Part shown: positions 46,676 to 54,520 of the stretch, one piece after another
Position numbering within the stretch: position 1 is the first letter of the stretch
Layout of the letters: the number at the start of each line of letters is the position of its first letter
NCBI GenBank assembly: GCA_016183655.1
Contig: JACPEH010000009.1
Span: 62,001 to 126,000, forward strand
From: Rhodocyclales bacterium
GTDB taxonomy: Bacteria; Pseudomonadota; Gammaproteobacteria; Burkholderiales; Rhodocyclaceae
Length of the DNA: 64,000 nucleotides
Direction: 5' to 3'
Program-made: the position numbers and the translations under genes
The notes under the pieces: generated by a model
Seen by the model: the letters and a program-made list of their open reading frames with translations, nothing else
Databases searched by the model: none
What the model was told of the DNA's origin: nothing

Positions 46676-48334
46676 ATGGCACCAGAGGGCGATGACTCGG
46701 TCGGAACGGAGCAGACGGCACGCCTGTTCCATTGCAGCCTGCTCTGGCCGCTGCAGCTCGAACCGCTGGCCACCGACGAAATCGGCGGGCGCCACTGGGA
46801 GGTGCTGGCGGCCCGGCAGGACCACCCGTGGCGGCGCATCGACGACGAATTCACCGCCGACCCGGCGCAGTTCCGCGAGCGCCACTACCGCGAGTTCGTC
46901 TCCTTCCTGCCCTACGTCCAGCGTTTCCTCTACGGCGAAGGGCGCTCCCGCCAGCAGCGTCCGGGCGACCCGGCCGGCGATTCGCCGGTGTATGTGTTCC
47001 GCCGCAAGGACGTCACGGGGCTGCGCCTGACGCTGCGTCCCGGCGCCGCGCCGGTCGAGTTGCGCATCGTGCACCTCGACCTCTACTTCTTCCACGACCT
47101 CGACGTCGTCGTCCTCAATCTGGAGTTCGCCGCCGAGGATCTGCCGCTGGCGACGGCGCGCGACATCCTCTTCCGCTTCGGCCGCGCCTATCCGTCGGGC
47201 TGGGACGAGCAGGGCCTGGGCATGCACAACGCCCACCTCGCCGAATGGATCGGCGCCGACGGCGAGGTGCTGGCGGCTTCCGATTCGGAGCGGCGCACGA
47301 AATTCCTCGAATACGTCTGCGAGCATCGCAGCCCCTGCATCACCGGACACTGGGCCTGGCTGCTGCAGCCGCTGGTGCTGGCGCATTCCGACGCCGCCGG
47401 CGAGTTGCGCTACCGCCTGATCGAGTACCACCGCATGCCGGCGATGGCCTATCTGGCGGTCGACGACCCGCGCGCCCTGGGCCGCGACGACTGGGTGTGC
47501 ATCGGCCTGGCGACGGTGCTGCACCCGGACGAGGCGCTGCCGGCGAACGATCCGCAGGTGCGCGAGTTCATGGCGCGCTACTGCCAGGACCGCTACTGGC
47601 TGGACTCGGCGGAGGGACCGAACACCCGCTTCATCTGCACCGGCAGCTTCCTCGCCGTGGTCGGCGACGCCCGCGACCCCTACTTCGTCGACACCGAGCG
47701 CGGCGTCCTTGCGCAGTTCCGCCACCAGCACTTCGTCGTCTTCCTCGTCGCCCACCTGCACCGGGCGTCGCTGCTGGTCTTTTCCGAAATCCTCGTCGAC
47801 GCGGTCAATGACCTCGACATCCGCGACGACAGCTCGGTGCGCCGTTTCAAGCGCCGCATCCGCGCCAATTTCGAGACCTTCCTGCGCTTCACGCATCGCT
47901 ACTGGTTCCACGAGCTGTCCGAGCGGCCGCAACTGCAGGGCATGTTCCGCCTGTGCGCCAACCACCTGCGCAACGACGAACTCTACGACGAAGTCCGCGA
48001 CGAGATCCGCGAGATGAGCCTCTATCTCGACAGCGACTCGCAGCGCCGGCAGTCGAACATGGTCATCCGCCTCACCGTGATCACCATTTTCGGCCTGATC
48101 GCCACCGTCACCACTGGCTATTTCGGCATGAACATCATCCCCTTCATCGAGGGGGCGCCGCTCAGCCGCGTGTTCCACGGCGTCGCCGCGACGCTGGTCT
48201 TCGTCGGCCTGATCATGTTCGCGGTGGCCAAGTCGAAGCGCCTGTCCGACTTCCTCGAAGTGCTGGCCGACGAGCGGGTCGGCCTGTTCGGCAAGCTCGC
48301 CGCCTTCGCCCGCGTCTTCGGCGGCGGCCGCTGA
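46676..48334 (+). CDS. CorA-family divalent cation transporter with long N-terminus
   Basis: The 552-residue protein ends with two membrane helices separated by the CorA gate motif GMN (TGYFGMNIIPF). A CorA-like helical cytoplasmic domain precedes them. Ordinary CorA is about 316 residues; here about 230 extra N-terminal residues are present. They include a region (PYVQRFLYGEGRSRQQ; VELRIVHLDLYFFHDLDVVV) seen in CorA-like proteins of related bacteria. Transport of Mg2+, Co2+ or Zn2+ cannot be distinguished. Start ATG 46676 behind a G-rich ribosome site. Confidence 0.85.
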   Translation: MAPEGDDSVGTEQTARLFHCSLLWPLQLEPLATDEIGGRHWEVLAARQDHPWRRIDDEFTADPAQFRERHYREFVSFLPYVQRFLYGEGRSRQQRPGDPAGDSPVYVFRRKDVTGLRLTLRPGAAPVELRIVHLDLYFFHDLDVVVLNLEFAAEDLPLATARDILFRFGRAYPSGWDEQGLGMHNAHLAEWIGADGEVLAASDSERRTKFLEYVCEHRSPCITGHWAWLLQPLVLAHSDAAGELRYRLIEYHRMPAMAYLAVDDPRALGRDDWVCIGLATVLHPDEALPANDPQVREFMARYCQDRYWLDSAEGPNTRFICTGSFLAVVGDARDPYFVDTERGVLAQFRHQHFVVFLVAHLHRASLLVFSEILVDAVNDLDIRDDSSVRRFKRRIRANFETFLRFTHRYWFHELSERPQLQGMFRLCANHLRNDELYDEVRDEIREMSLYLDSDSQRRQSNMVIRLTVITIFGLIATVTTGYFGMNIIPFIEGAPLSRVFHGVAATLVFVGLIMFAVAKSKRLSDFLEVLADERVGLFGKLAAFARVFGGGR

Positions 48335-48388
48335 ACGTTACGCGAATGCCGCGACGCGGCTCGCGCAGCGGATTTGCCCAGAAAGCGC

Positions 48389-51190
48389 TCAGGCCGGAAC
48401 GGCCCGCGGCTTGATGACCGCGTCGTAGTAGCGAAAGGCGTCCCTGATCTGCTCGCGCAGCTGATCCTCTTCCCATGGTTTGGTCAGGAACTTGTACAGC
48501 GCGCCCTCGTTGACCGCGTTCGTGACCGTTTCGAGATCGGTATAGCCGGAGAAGATGATGCGTACCGTGTCCGGGTGAAGCTCCTTGACCCGGCGCAGGA
48601 AGTCGGTGCCATTCATTTCCGGCATGCGCTGGTCGGAAAGGATGACCTGGACGGCATTCGTGGCCAGCAACTCCAGCCCCTCGCCGGCGCTGCCGGCGGT
48701 GATAACGCGATACGCCTCGCGGCGCAGCAGGCGCTTGACCGAAGACAGGATGCTGGGCTCGTCGTCGACCACCAGCAGCGTATGCGCGCCCGATAGCCCG
48801 GCAAGTTCGTTGCTGCCGGGAAGCGATTTTCCTTCGCGCAGCAGCTCGGAAAGGGCATCGGCGGCAAGTGGCCGGCTGAAGTAGTAGCCCTGCATCTCGT
48901 CGCAACCGTTCTGCCGCAGATAACCCAGTTGCGCCGCGTTTTCCACCCCTTCCGCCACCACCTTGAGCCGCATGCGGTGCCCGAGCATGATGATCGAGTT
49001 GGCGATGGAAGCGGCGTTCGGTTCGCTGACGAGGTCGGCGACAAAGGCACGGTCGATCTTCACGGTATCGATCGGAAAACGGCTCAGGTAGCCGAGGCTT
49101 GAGTAGCCGGTGCCGAAATCGTCGAGCGAGAGCTTGACGCCGAGCTGCTTCAGGTCGCGCAATTGCATCACGGCATCGTCCGGACTCTCCATCAGCATGC
49201 TCTCGGTCAGTTCGAGCTCCAGATGTTGCGCCGCGACGCCGTGCCGTTGCAGCGCCTGGGCGACGACCGACTTGAGGTCGCCCGCCCGCAGCTGGTGCGC
49301 CGACACGTTGACGGCGACGCGAATGTCGGAAAAGCCCTGCTGCAGCCAGTCCCGGATCTGGCGGCAGGCGCTGTCGATGACCCAGGCGCCGATGCCGACG
49401 ATGAGGCCGGTTTTTTCCGCCAGCGGAATGAAGTCCAGCGGGGCGACCAAAGCGTGCCCCGACCGCTGCCAGCGCAGCAAGGCCTCCACCCCGCTGACCC
49501 GGCCGCTCTGCAGATCGACCTTGGGCTGGTAGTGGAGGACCAGCTCGTTGCGCTCGACCGCTTGCCGCAACGCCGCTTCCAATTCGATCCGTGCGAGCGC
49601 GCCGGCATTGAGGTCCTCGGTGTAGAAGCGGAACTGGCTGTAGCCCTGTTGTTTGGCGCGATTCACCGCCGTGGCGGCGTTCTTGAGCAGCGCCTCGGCC
49701 GTCGTTCCGCCGCTCGGATGGACCGCCACCCCGAGGCTTGCCGTCAGCCCGATCTCGCGGCCGTCGATCGTGAACGGCTCGGTGAAAGCGGCCTGGACCT
49801 TGCACAACAGCAGGTCGATGTCCTCGTCGCAGCCGAGGGCGGCGGCGGCCAGCGCGAAGCGATCGCCGTCCAGGCGGGCCACCGTGTCGCCGGCGCCGGC
49901 GCAGGCGAGCAGGCGCCGGCCGACGTCGCCGAGCAGTTGGTCGCCGGCCAGATGGCCGAGCGATTCGTTAACCGCGGCGAATCGGTCGACGTCGACGACG
50001 AGCACCGCCAGCCGTCGCTGCGCCTGCTCGCTCAGGGCGATCACCTGGCCCAGCCGGTTGCTCAGCAGGTGGCGGTTGGCCAGGTGGGTTACCGCATCGT
50101 AGTCGGCCAGATAATCGAGCTGGGCCTGGGCCTTGCGCCGTGCCTCCTCGCGCCTCAAGGCGACCATGCCGTAGGCGAGGTCGGCCGCCAGTTCTTCAAG
50201 GAGCTGCATTTCCTCGGTGTCGAAGGCATTCTCGACCGGAGCGTAGATCGAGAGGGCGCCGAGCACCGTCTCGCCGTCCCGCAGCGGCAGGGCGATCGAC
50301 GAGGCATAGCCGTTGGCGAGCGCCGCGTCCCGCCACGGCGCGAACTGCGGGTCGGTGAGCAGCCGGCGGCAGACCACCGTTCGCCGTTCGCGGATGGCGG
50401 TCCCGGTCGGTCCGTGCCCCAGTTCCGTGTCGGCCCAGACAATGCGGATCCGGGCGAGGTAATCGCCGTCGCCGCCGGCATGGGCCACCGGCCGCACGGT
50501 TTTCGCCGCGTCGTGCTCGGCGTAGCCGACCCACGCCAGCCGGTAGCCGCCGTGCTCGACCAGCTTGGCGCAGATGTCGGTCAGCAACTCCGGCTCGCTG
50601 CTCGCACGGACCAGGGCCTGGTTGCATGCGGACAGCACTTTCAGCGTGCGGTTGAGGCGCTGCAGTTCGGTTTCGACCCGGCGCCGCTCGGAGATGTCGC
50701 GCACGATGCTGGTGATCAGGCGCTCGCCGGCCGCTTCGACCGGGCTCAGGCTGATATCGACGGCGAGCTCCGAGCCGTCCTTGCGGCGCAACTGGATTTG
50801 CGACAGCTCGCCCATCATGCACGAACGGCCTGCTGCATAAAGTGCTTGGCAGCGCGCTGCGTGGCCGTGGCGATGGGGCTCCGGGACCAGAGCCTCGATC
50901 TGCTGCCCGAGCAGTTCCTCGCGGCCGTAACCGGAGATCGCTTCGGCCTGACGATTCATCATCACGATGCGCCCTTCGGCATCCGAAACGACGATGCCGT
51001 CGGCGGCGGATTCGAAAATGGCGCGCAATTTCTTTTCGCTGTCGCGCAGCAGCGCATCGATCCGGCGCACTGCCTCGTCGCCGCTGCCGGCGATTCCCAG
51101 CACTTCGACCCCGAGCGCCCGCATGCGCTCCTGAAGATCGCTGGCGGCGGCAGCGTCATCATCGAGGATCAGCACTCTTGCGTGGCTCAT
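48389..51190 (-). CDS. PAS-GAF-GGDEF(degenerate)-EAL-REC c-di-GMP phosphodiesterase
   Basis: The 933-residue protein begins with a truncated receiver: VLILDDD and the first helix-strand pair (about residues 1-46) run straight into a PAS domain (DALLRDSEKKLRAIFE), so the phosphoacceptor region is missing. GAF follows. The GGDEF motif is degenerate (RLDGDRF), predicting no cyclase activity. The EAL domain is intact ([46 protein letters not shown]). A complete C-terminal receiver (LLVVDDEPS, acceptor Asp in VILSDQRMPEMNG, SGYTD, LTKPW) ends it. It is a likely phosphodiesterase controlled by phosphorylation at its C-terminal REC. Start ATG 51190 with GGGAG upstream; frame codons before it are non-conserved. 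Confidence 0.9.
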   Translation of the reverse strand: MSHARVLILDDDAAAASDLQERMRALGVEVLGIAGSGDEAVRRIDALLRDSEKKLRAIFESAADGIVVSDAEGRIVMMNRQAEAISGYGREELLGQQIEALVPEPHRHGHAARCQALYAAGRSCMMGELSQIQLRRKDGSELAVDISLSPVEAAGERLITSIVRDISERRRVETELQRLNRTLKVLSACNQALVRASSEPELLTDICAKLVEHGGYRLAWVGYAEHDAAKTVRPVAHAGGDGDYLARIRIVWADTELGHGPTGTAIRERRTVVCRRLLTDPQFAPWRDAALANGYASSIALPLRDGETVLGALSIYAPVENAFDTEEMQLLEELAADLAYGMVALRREEARRKAQAQLDYLADYDAVTHLANRHLLSNRLGQVIALSEQAQRRLAVLVVDVDRFAAVNESLGHLAGDQLLGDVGRRLLACAGAGDTVARLDGDRFALAAAALGCDEDIDLLLCKVQAAFTEPFTIDGREIGLTASLGVAVHPSGGTTAEALLKNAATAVNRAKQQGYSQFRFYTEDLNAGALARIELEAALRQAVERNELVLHYQPKVDLQSGRVSGVEALLRWQRSGHALVAPLDFIPLAEKTGLIVGIGAWVIDSACRQIRDWLQQGFSDIRVAVNVSAHQLRAGDLKSVVAQALQRHGVAAQHLELELTESMLMESPDDAVMQLRDLKQLGVKLSLDDFGTGYSSLGYLSRFPIDTVKIDRAFVADLVSEPNAASIANSIIMLGHRMRLKVVAEGVENAAQLGYLRQNGCDEMQGYYFSRPLAADALSELLREGKSLPGSNELAGLSGAHTLLVVDDEPSILSSVKRLLRREAYRVITAGSAGEGLELLATNAVQVILSDQRMPEMNGTDFLRRVKELHPDTVRIIFSGYTDLETVTNAVNEGALYKFLTKPWEEDQLREQIRDAFRYYDAVIKPRAVPA

Positions 51191-51564
51191 GATTGGTCTC
51201 CCTGTCTCCCCGCCGCTCGTGTGGCAGTTCATGCCGCCATTTTTCTGCGGATTGTTGCCTATGTCATCGTAGCAGCCGCGTGGAGCAGGTGAAAGCTCTG
51301 CGTTCCGGCAAGCCAGGGAGCCCCGTCGATGTCGCCCGTTGGCACGACGAGCTTGAGCGCTTGCCGCGCAGGCATGCGGCAGATGATGTTTTCACCGGGG
51401 TCTCGGCGACCGGCCGATGCCGCCTGTCGGTCGCAGCCGCCGAATCCAACGCAAGCCGCCAGTCCGATGGGCACCTGCTGAATTCCGGCAAGCTGCCCGA
51501 GGGCGCGCTGGTTACTCAGGCGCCCCCCAAGAGTACTTGTTCGTGAAGGGCTCACGCCCTTCAC
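51191..51564. other. 374-bp intergenic region without recognised gene
   Basis: The stretch holds short open frames on both strands, but none resembles a known family. A perfect 9-bp hairpin (GTGAAGGGC/GCCCTTCAC, 51543-51564, loop TCAC) sits directly after the adenosyltransferase stop. It lacks a T-run but may act as its terminator. The remainder looks like decayed coding DNA. Confidence 0.4.
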
Positions 51565-52116
51565 TCAGGCGTTCTTGCGCTGGATCCAGAGGACGTCGCC
51601 GCGGCCGCCGGCGACGTTGAGGTAGCGGCCGAGGATGAAGAGAAGGTCGGAGAGGCGGTTGAGGTAGCGGCGGATGTTGTCGGCCACCGTTTCCTGCGCG
51701 GCGAGCGCGACGACGCTGCGTTCGGCGCGGCGGGCGACGGTGCGCGCGAGGTGCGCCAGCGCCGCCGGGCGGGTGCCGCCGGGGAGGATGAATTCCTTCA
51801 GGCGCGGCAGGTTTTCGTTGAAGTCCTCGACCTGCTGCTCCAGGCGTAGCACCTGCGCCTCGCTGACCAGCGTCATGCCCGGGCAGCACAGCTCGCCGCC
51901 GAGGTCGAACAGGTCGTTCTGGATGCCGAGCAGCGCGTCGCGCACGTCGTCCGGCAGTTCCTCGGCGAGCAGCACGCCGAGGGTCGAGTTCAGTTCGTCG
52001 ACTTCGCCCAGCGCGTCGATGCGCGGGCTGTCCTTGCCGATGCGGCTGCCGTCGCCGAGGCCGGTGGTGCCGGCGTCGCCGGTGCGGGTGACGATTTTCG
52101 AGAGGCGGTTGCCCAT
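51565..52116 (-). CDS. pduO: PduO-type ATP:cob(I)alamin adenosyltransferase
   Basis: The 183-residue protein has the family motifs TRTGDAGTTGLGDGSR at the N-terminus, RRAERSVVAL and NRLSDLLFILGRY near the C-terminus. It forms adenosylcobalamin for B12-dependent mutases or eliminases. Start ATG 52116 with AGGAAACG upstream. No cobalamin riboswitch was found upstream. It is divergent from the hydroxypyruvate isomerase gene. Confidence 0.93.
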   Translation of the reverse strand: MGNRLSKIVTRTGDAGTTGLGDGSRIGKDSPRIDALGEVDELNSTLGVLLAEELPDDVRDALLGIQNDLFDLGGELCCPGMTLVSEAQVLRLEQQVEDFNENLPRLKEFILPGGTRPAALAHLARTVARRAERSVVALAAQETVADNIRRYLNRLSDLLFILGRYLNVAGGRGDVLWIQRKNA

Positions 52117-52211
52117 TTTTCGTTTCCTGTCAGAATGCGGAGGGCTGCCGGAAACAGACAAAATGCGGGCCGGCAGATTCGAAGCTGCGAATTATATCGG
52201 AGGGATTCGCG

Positions 52212-53036
52212 ATGCCCCGTTTTTGCGCCAACCTTGGTTTCCTGTTCACCGAAGCTGCTTTCCCGGATCGTTTCGAACGCGCCGCCCGCGCCGGGTTTCA
52301 GGGAGTCGAATACATGTCCCCGTACGACTACCCGGCCGCCGAGCTGGCGCGGCTGCTGCGGGAGAATGGCCTGCAGCAGGTGCTGTTCAACCTGCCGGCC
52401 GGCGACTGGGCGGCGGGGGAGCGCGGGCTGGCGGCGCTGCCGGGGCGCGAGGCGGAGTTCCGCGCCGGGGTCGAGCTGGCGATCGACTACGCCCGCCAGC
52501 TCGGCTGCACGCAGGTGAATGCGCTGGCCGGCATTCCGCTGGCGGGCAGCGACAGGAACGAGGTGCGCACGACGCTGATCGCCAACCTGCGTGACGCCGC
52601 GCCGCGGCTGGCGGCGGCCGGCATCCGGCTGCTCGTCGAGCCGATCAACAGCCGCATCGACATGCCGGGTTTCTGGCTCGACACGCCGAAGAAGGCGCTG
52701 TCGCTGATCGAATCCGTCGGCGAGCCGAACCTCTGGCTGCAATACGACGTCTATCACGCGCAGGTCATGGAAGGCGACCTGGCGCGCACGATCGCGGCCA
52801 ACATCGACCGCATCGCGCACGTGCAGATCGCCGACAACCCGGGGCGGAACGAGCCGGGAACGGGGGAGGTCAACTACCCCTATCTGTTCGCCCTGCTCGA
52901 CCGCATCGGCTATGCCGGCTGGGTCGGTTGCGAATACCGCCCGCTGGCGGGCAGCGAGGCCGGGTTGGGCTGGCTGAAGGGGGTGGCGGCGGCGCCCCCG
53001 GCAGCGGCCCGCGAGGCGGCGCTGGCGACGGGCTGA
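52212..53036 (+). CDS. hyi: Hydroxypyruvate isomerase-like TIM-barrel protein
   Basis: The 274-residue protein is a sugar isomerase/AP-endonuclease-2-type TIM barrel of the Hyi/OtnI family. Metal-binding Glu and His residues are seen in LLVEPINSRIDMPGFWL, LQYDVYHAQVMEGDL and HVQIADNPGRNEPGTGE. Hyi interconverts hydroxypyruvate and tartronate semialdehyde, which links it with the two GarR-like reductases (12205-13958) and glycolate oxidase (54521-58320). Its C-terminal 20 residues are Ala-rich. Confidence 0.86.
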   Translation: MPRFCANLGFLFTEAAFPDRFERAARAGFQGVEYMSPYDYPAAELARLLRENGLQQVLFNLPAGDWAAGERGLAALPGREAEFRAGVELAIDYARQLGCTQVNALAGIPLAGSDRNEVRTTLIANLRDAAPRLAAAGIRLLVEPINSRIDMPGFWLDTPKKALSLIESVGEPNLWLQYDVYHAQVMEGDLARTIAANIDRIAHVQIADNPGRNEPGTGEVNYPYLFALLDRIGYAGWVGCEYRPLAGSEAGLGWLKGVAAAPPAAAREAALATG

Positions 53037-53040
53037 GCGC

Positions 53041-53526
53041 CTACCAGAACTTCCACCACCACTTCTTTTTCTTCATCGTCGCGTCCACTTCCTCGGTCCA
53101 CGCCGTGTATTTCTGCAGGCCGGCCTTCTGGAAGTGGGCGCCGAAGCGCTTGTCGCTGTCGTTGATGTGCTGCGTCAGCCAGGTCTTCAGGAAGTGCAGC
53201 AGCTCGAAGGTGATCGTCGCGTTTTCGTTGTCGAGCTTGTCCTGCAGGGCGACGACCTGGGCGATCAGTTCCTCGTGCTGCGCCTTGTGGATCTCGAAGC
53301 CGGGGTAGTGCGTCAGGCGCATCAGGCTTTCTTCGAGCAGGAAGTGCGTGCGGGTGTATTCGGCGAGGCGGTCGAGGATCTCGCGCGAGGTGGCCTTGCC
53401 GCGGTGCCCGCGGATGGCCTCGTGCAGCTGGTTGAGCAGGTCGACCAGGACCCGGTGCTGCTCGTCGATTTCCTGGATGTTGATGCTGAAGTCGTCGGAC
53501 CAGTGAAACAGATCGGTGGTGCTCAT
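53041..53526 (-). CDS. Bacteriohemerythrin
   Basis: The 161-residue cytosolic four-helix protein has the seven diiron ligands: EIDEQH, THFLLEES (His and Glu), HKAQHEEL (two His) and QHINDSDKRF (His and Asp). It reversibly binds O2 and in relatives delivers O2 to methane monooxygenase or protects oxygen-sensitive enzymes. The C-terminus is a Lys/Trp tail (KKKKWWWKFW). A perfect FNR box 67 bp upstream (53593-53606) predicts expression at low oxygen. Start ATG 53526 with GGGAG before it. Confidence 0.94.
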   Translation of the reverse strand: MSTTDLFHWSDDFSINIQEIDEQHRVLVDLLNQLHEAIRGHRGKATSREILDRLAEYTRTHFLLEESLMRLTHYPGFEIHKAQHEELIAQVVALQDKLDNENATITFELLHFLKTWLTQHINDSDKRFGAHFQKAGLQKYTAWTEEVDATMKKKKWWWKFW

Positions 53527-53565
53527 GCTGGAACGCTCCCTGAGTGCTTTTGCTGTTTGCGCAAA

Positions 53566-53606
53566 AGGGTACGGCTTTGTGCGATCCCGTTTTTGATGTG
53601 GATCAA
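53566..53606 (-). promoter_or_regulatory. FNR-dependent promoter of the bacteriohemerythrin
   Basis: TTGATGTGGATCAA at 53593-53606 is an exact match to TTGAT-N4-ATCAA. Its centre is about 41 bp from the start point predicted by a -10 (TACCCT on the minus strand, 53566-53571), the position of a class II FNR activator site. A hairpin-forming CTTTTGC/GCAAAAG pair lies in the leader. Confidence 0.75.
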
Positions 53607-53734
53607 GAATCGCCGACCTCCAGCCATATCTGTGTCCGGCCGCGCCCGGTACACTTTGTGCTCAGGCAGTAAATGCACTTGATACTGCACTGTCGCTTCA
53701 CATCCCCGATGTGTCGGCGTATGATCGTAGTCTA

Positions 53735-53745
53735 TTGTCTGACAA
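53735..53745 (+). promoter_or_regulatory. Operator for the GntR/FadR-type regulator
   Basis: TTGTCTGACAA is a perfect 11-bp palindrome of the kind bound by FadR/LldR/GlcC-type GntR regulators. It ends 10 bp before the regulator's ATG, so binding would block the promoter or the start site. Autoregulation is inferred. Confidence 0.6.
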
Positions 53746-53755
53746 CCTGATCTAT

Positions 53756-54493
53756 ATGCCACTCGAGACCCTCAGCCGCATTCATCGACCGCCGCGCCTC
53801 AGCGAGGAAGTGTCGGCCGAACTCGAAGCCCGCATCCAGCGTGGCGACTACGCGCCCGGCGCACAGCTGCCCACCGAGAAGGTGCTGGCCGAGACCTTCG
53901 GCGTCAGTCGCGCCGTCGTCCGCGAAGCGATCGCCCGCCTCAAGGCGGATGGCCTGATCGAAACCCGCCAGGGTTCCGGCGCCTTCGTTGCGGCCAATCC
54001 GAAAAGCCTCAACTTCCGCCTTGCGCCCAGCGGCGAGGACGGCCTGCTGCACATCTTCGAACTGCGCACGATGATCGAAGCGACGGTCGCCGAACTGGCC
54101 GCGCGCCGACGCAACGACGACGACATCGCCGCCATGCGCGATGCGCTGCAGCGCATGGATGCGGCGCTGGCGGGCGAGATCGACGGCTCCGAAGCGGACG
54201 ACGATTTCCACCTGGCGATCGCCGCCGCGACGCACAACCAGTACGTGCTGCGCCTGGCCGAGTTCCTCGGCCGCCAGTTCTCCGAGTCGCGGCGCATCGC
54301 CTGGGTCGACAATCCGCGCGGCATGGAGTCGCCGCGCGAGGCGCAGCGCGAACACTATGCGCTGCTCGACGCGATCGCCGCCGGCAATCCGGCGGCGGCG
54401 CGCCAGGCGGCCCATGTGCACCTGCGCGGCGCCGCCGAGCGCGTCGGCATCGATCTGCCGACCGACCTCGGCGGCAATTCCGTCGGCAAGTAA
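53756..54493 (+). CDS. glcC: FadR/GntR-family regulator of the glycolate operon
   Basis: The 245-residue protein has an N-terminal winged helix (LPTEKVLAETFGVSRAVVREAIARLKADGLIE) and a C-terminal FCD ligand domain. The FCD domain has the metal-binding Asp/His pattern (FELRTMIEATVAELAARRR, DDDFHLAIAAATHNQ, EHYALLDAIAAGN). Its position directly before glcDEF and its similarity to LldR/GlcC make it the likely glycolate-responsive regulator. Start ATG 53756. Confidence 0.85.
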   Translation: MPLETLSRIHRPPRLSEEVSAELEARIQRGDYAPGAQLPTEKVLAETFGVSRAVVREAIARLKADGLIETRQGSGAFVAANPKSLNFRLAPSGEDGLLHIFELRTMIEATVAELAARRRNDDDIAAMRDALQRMDAALAGEIDGSEADDDFHLAIAAATHNQYVLRLAEFLGRQFSESRRIAWVDNPRGMESPREAQREHYALLDAIAAGNPAAARQAAHVHLRGAAERVGIDLPTDLGGNSVGK

Positions 54494-54520
54494 CCCGCAA
54501 CCCCAACCGGGAGTCCGGCC

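Noticed and set aside
52117-52211. Possible cobalamin riboswitch upstream of the adenosyltransferase gene
   Set aside because: The gap between the divergent genes is only 95 bp and holds no B12-box-like sequence.
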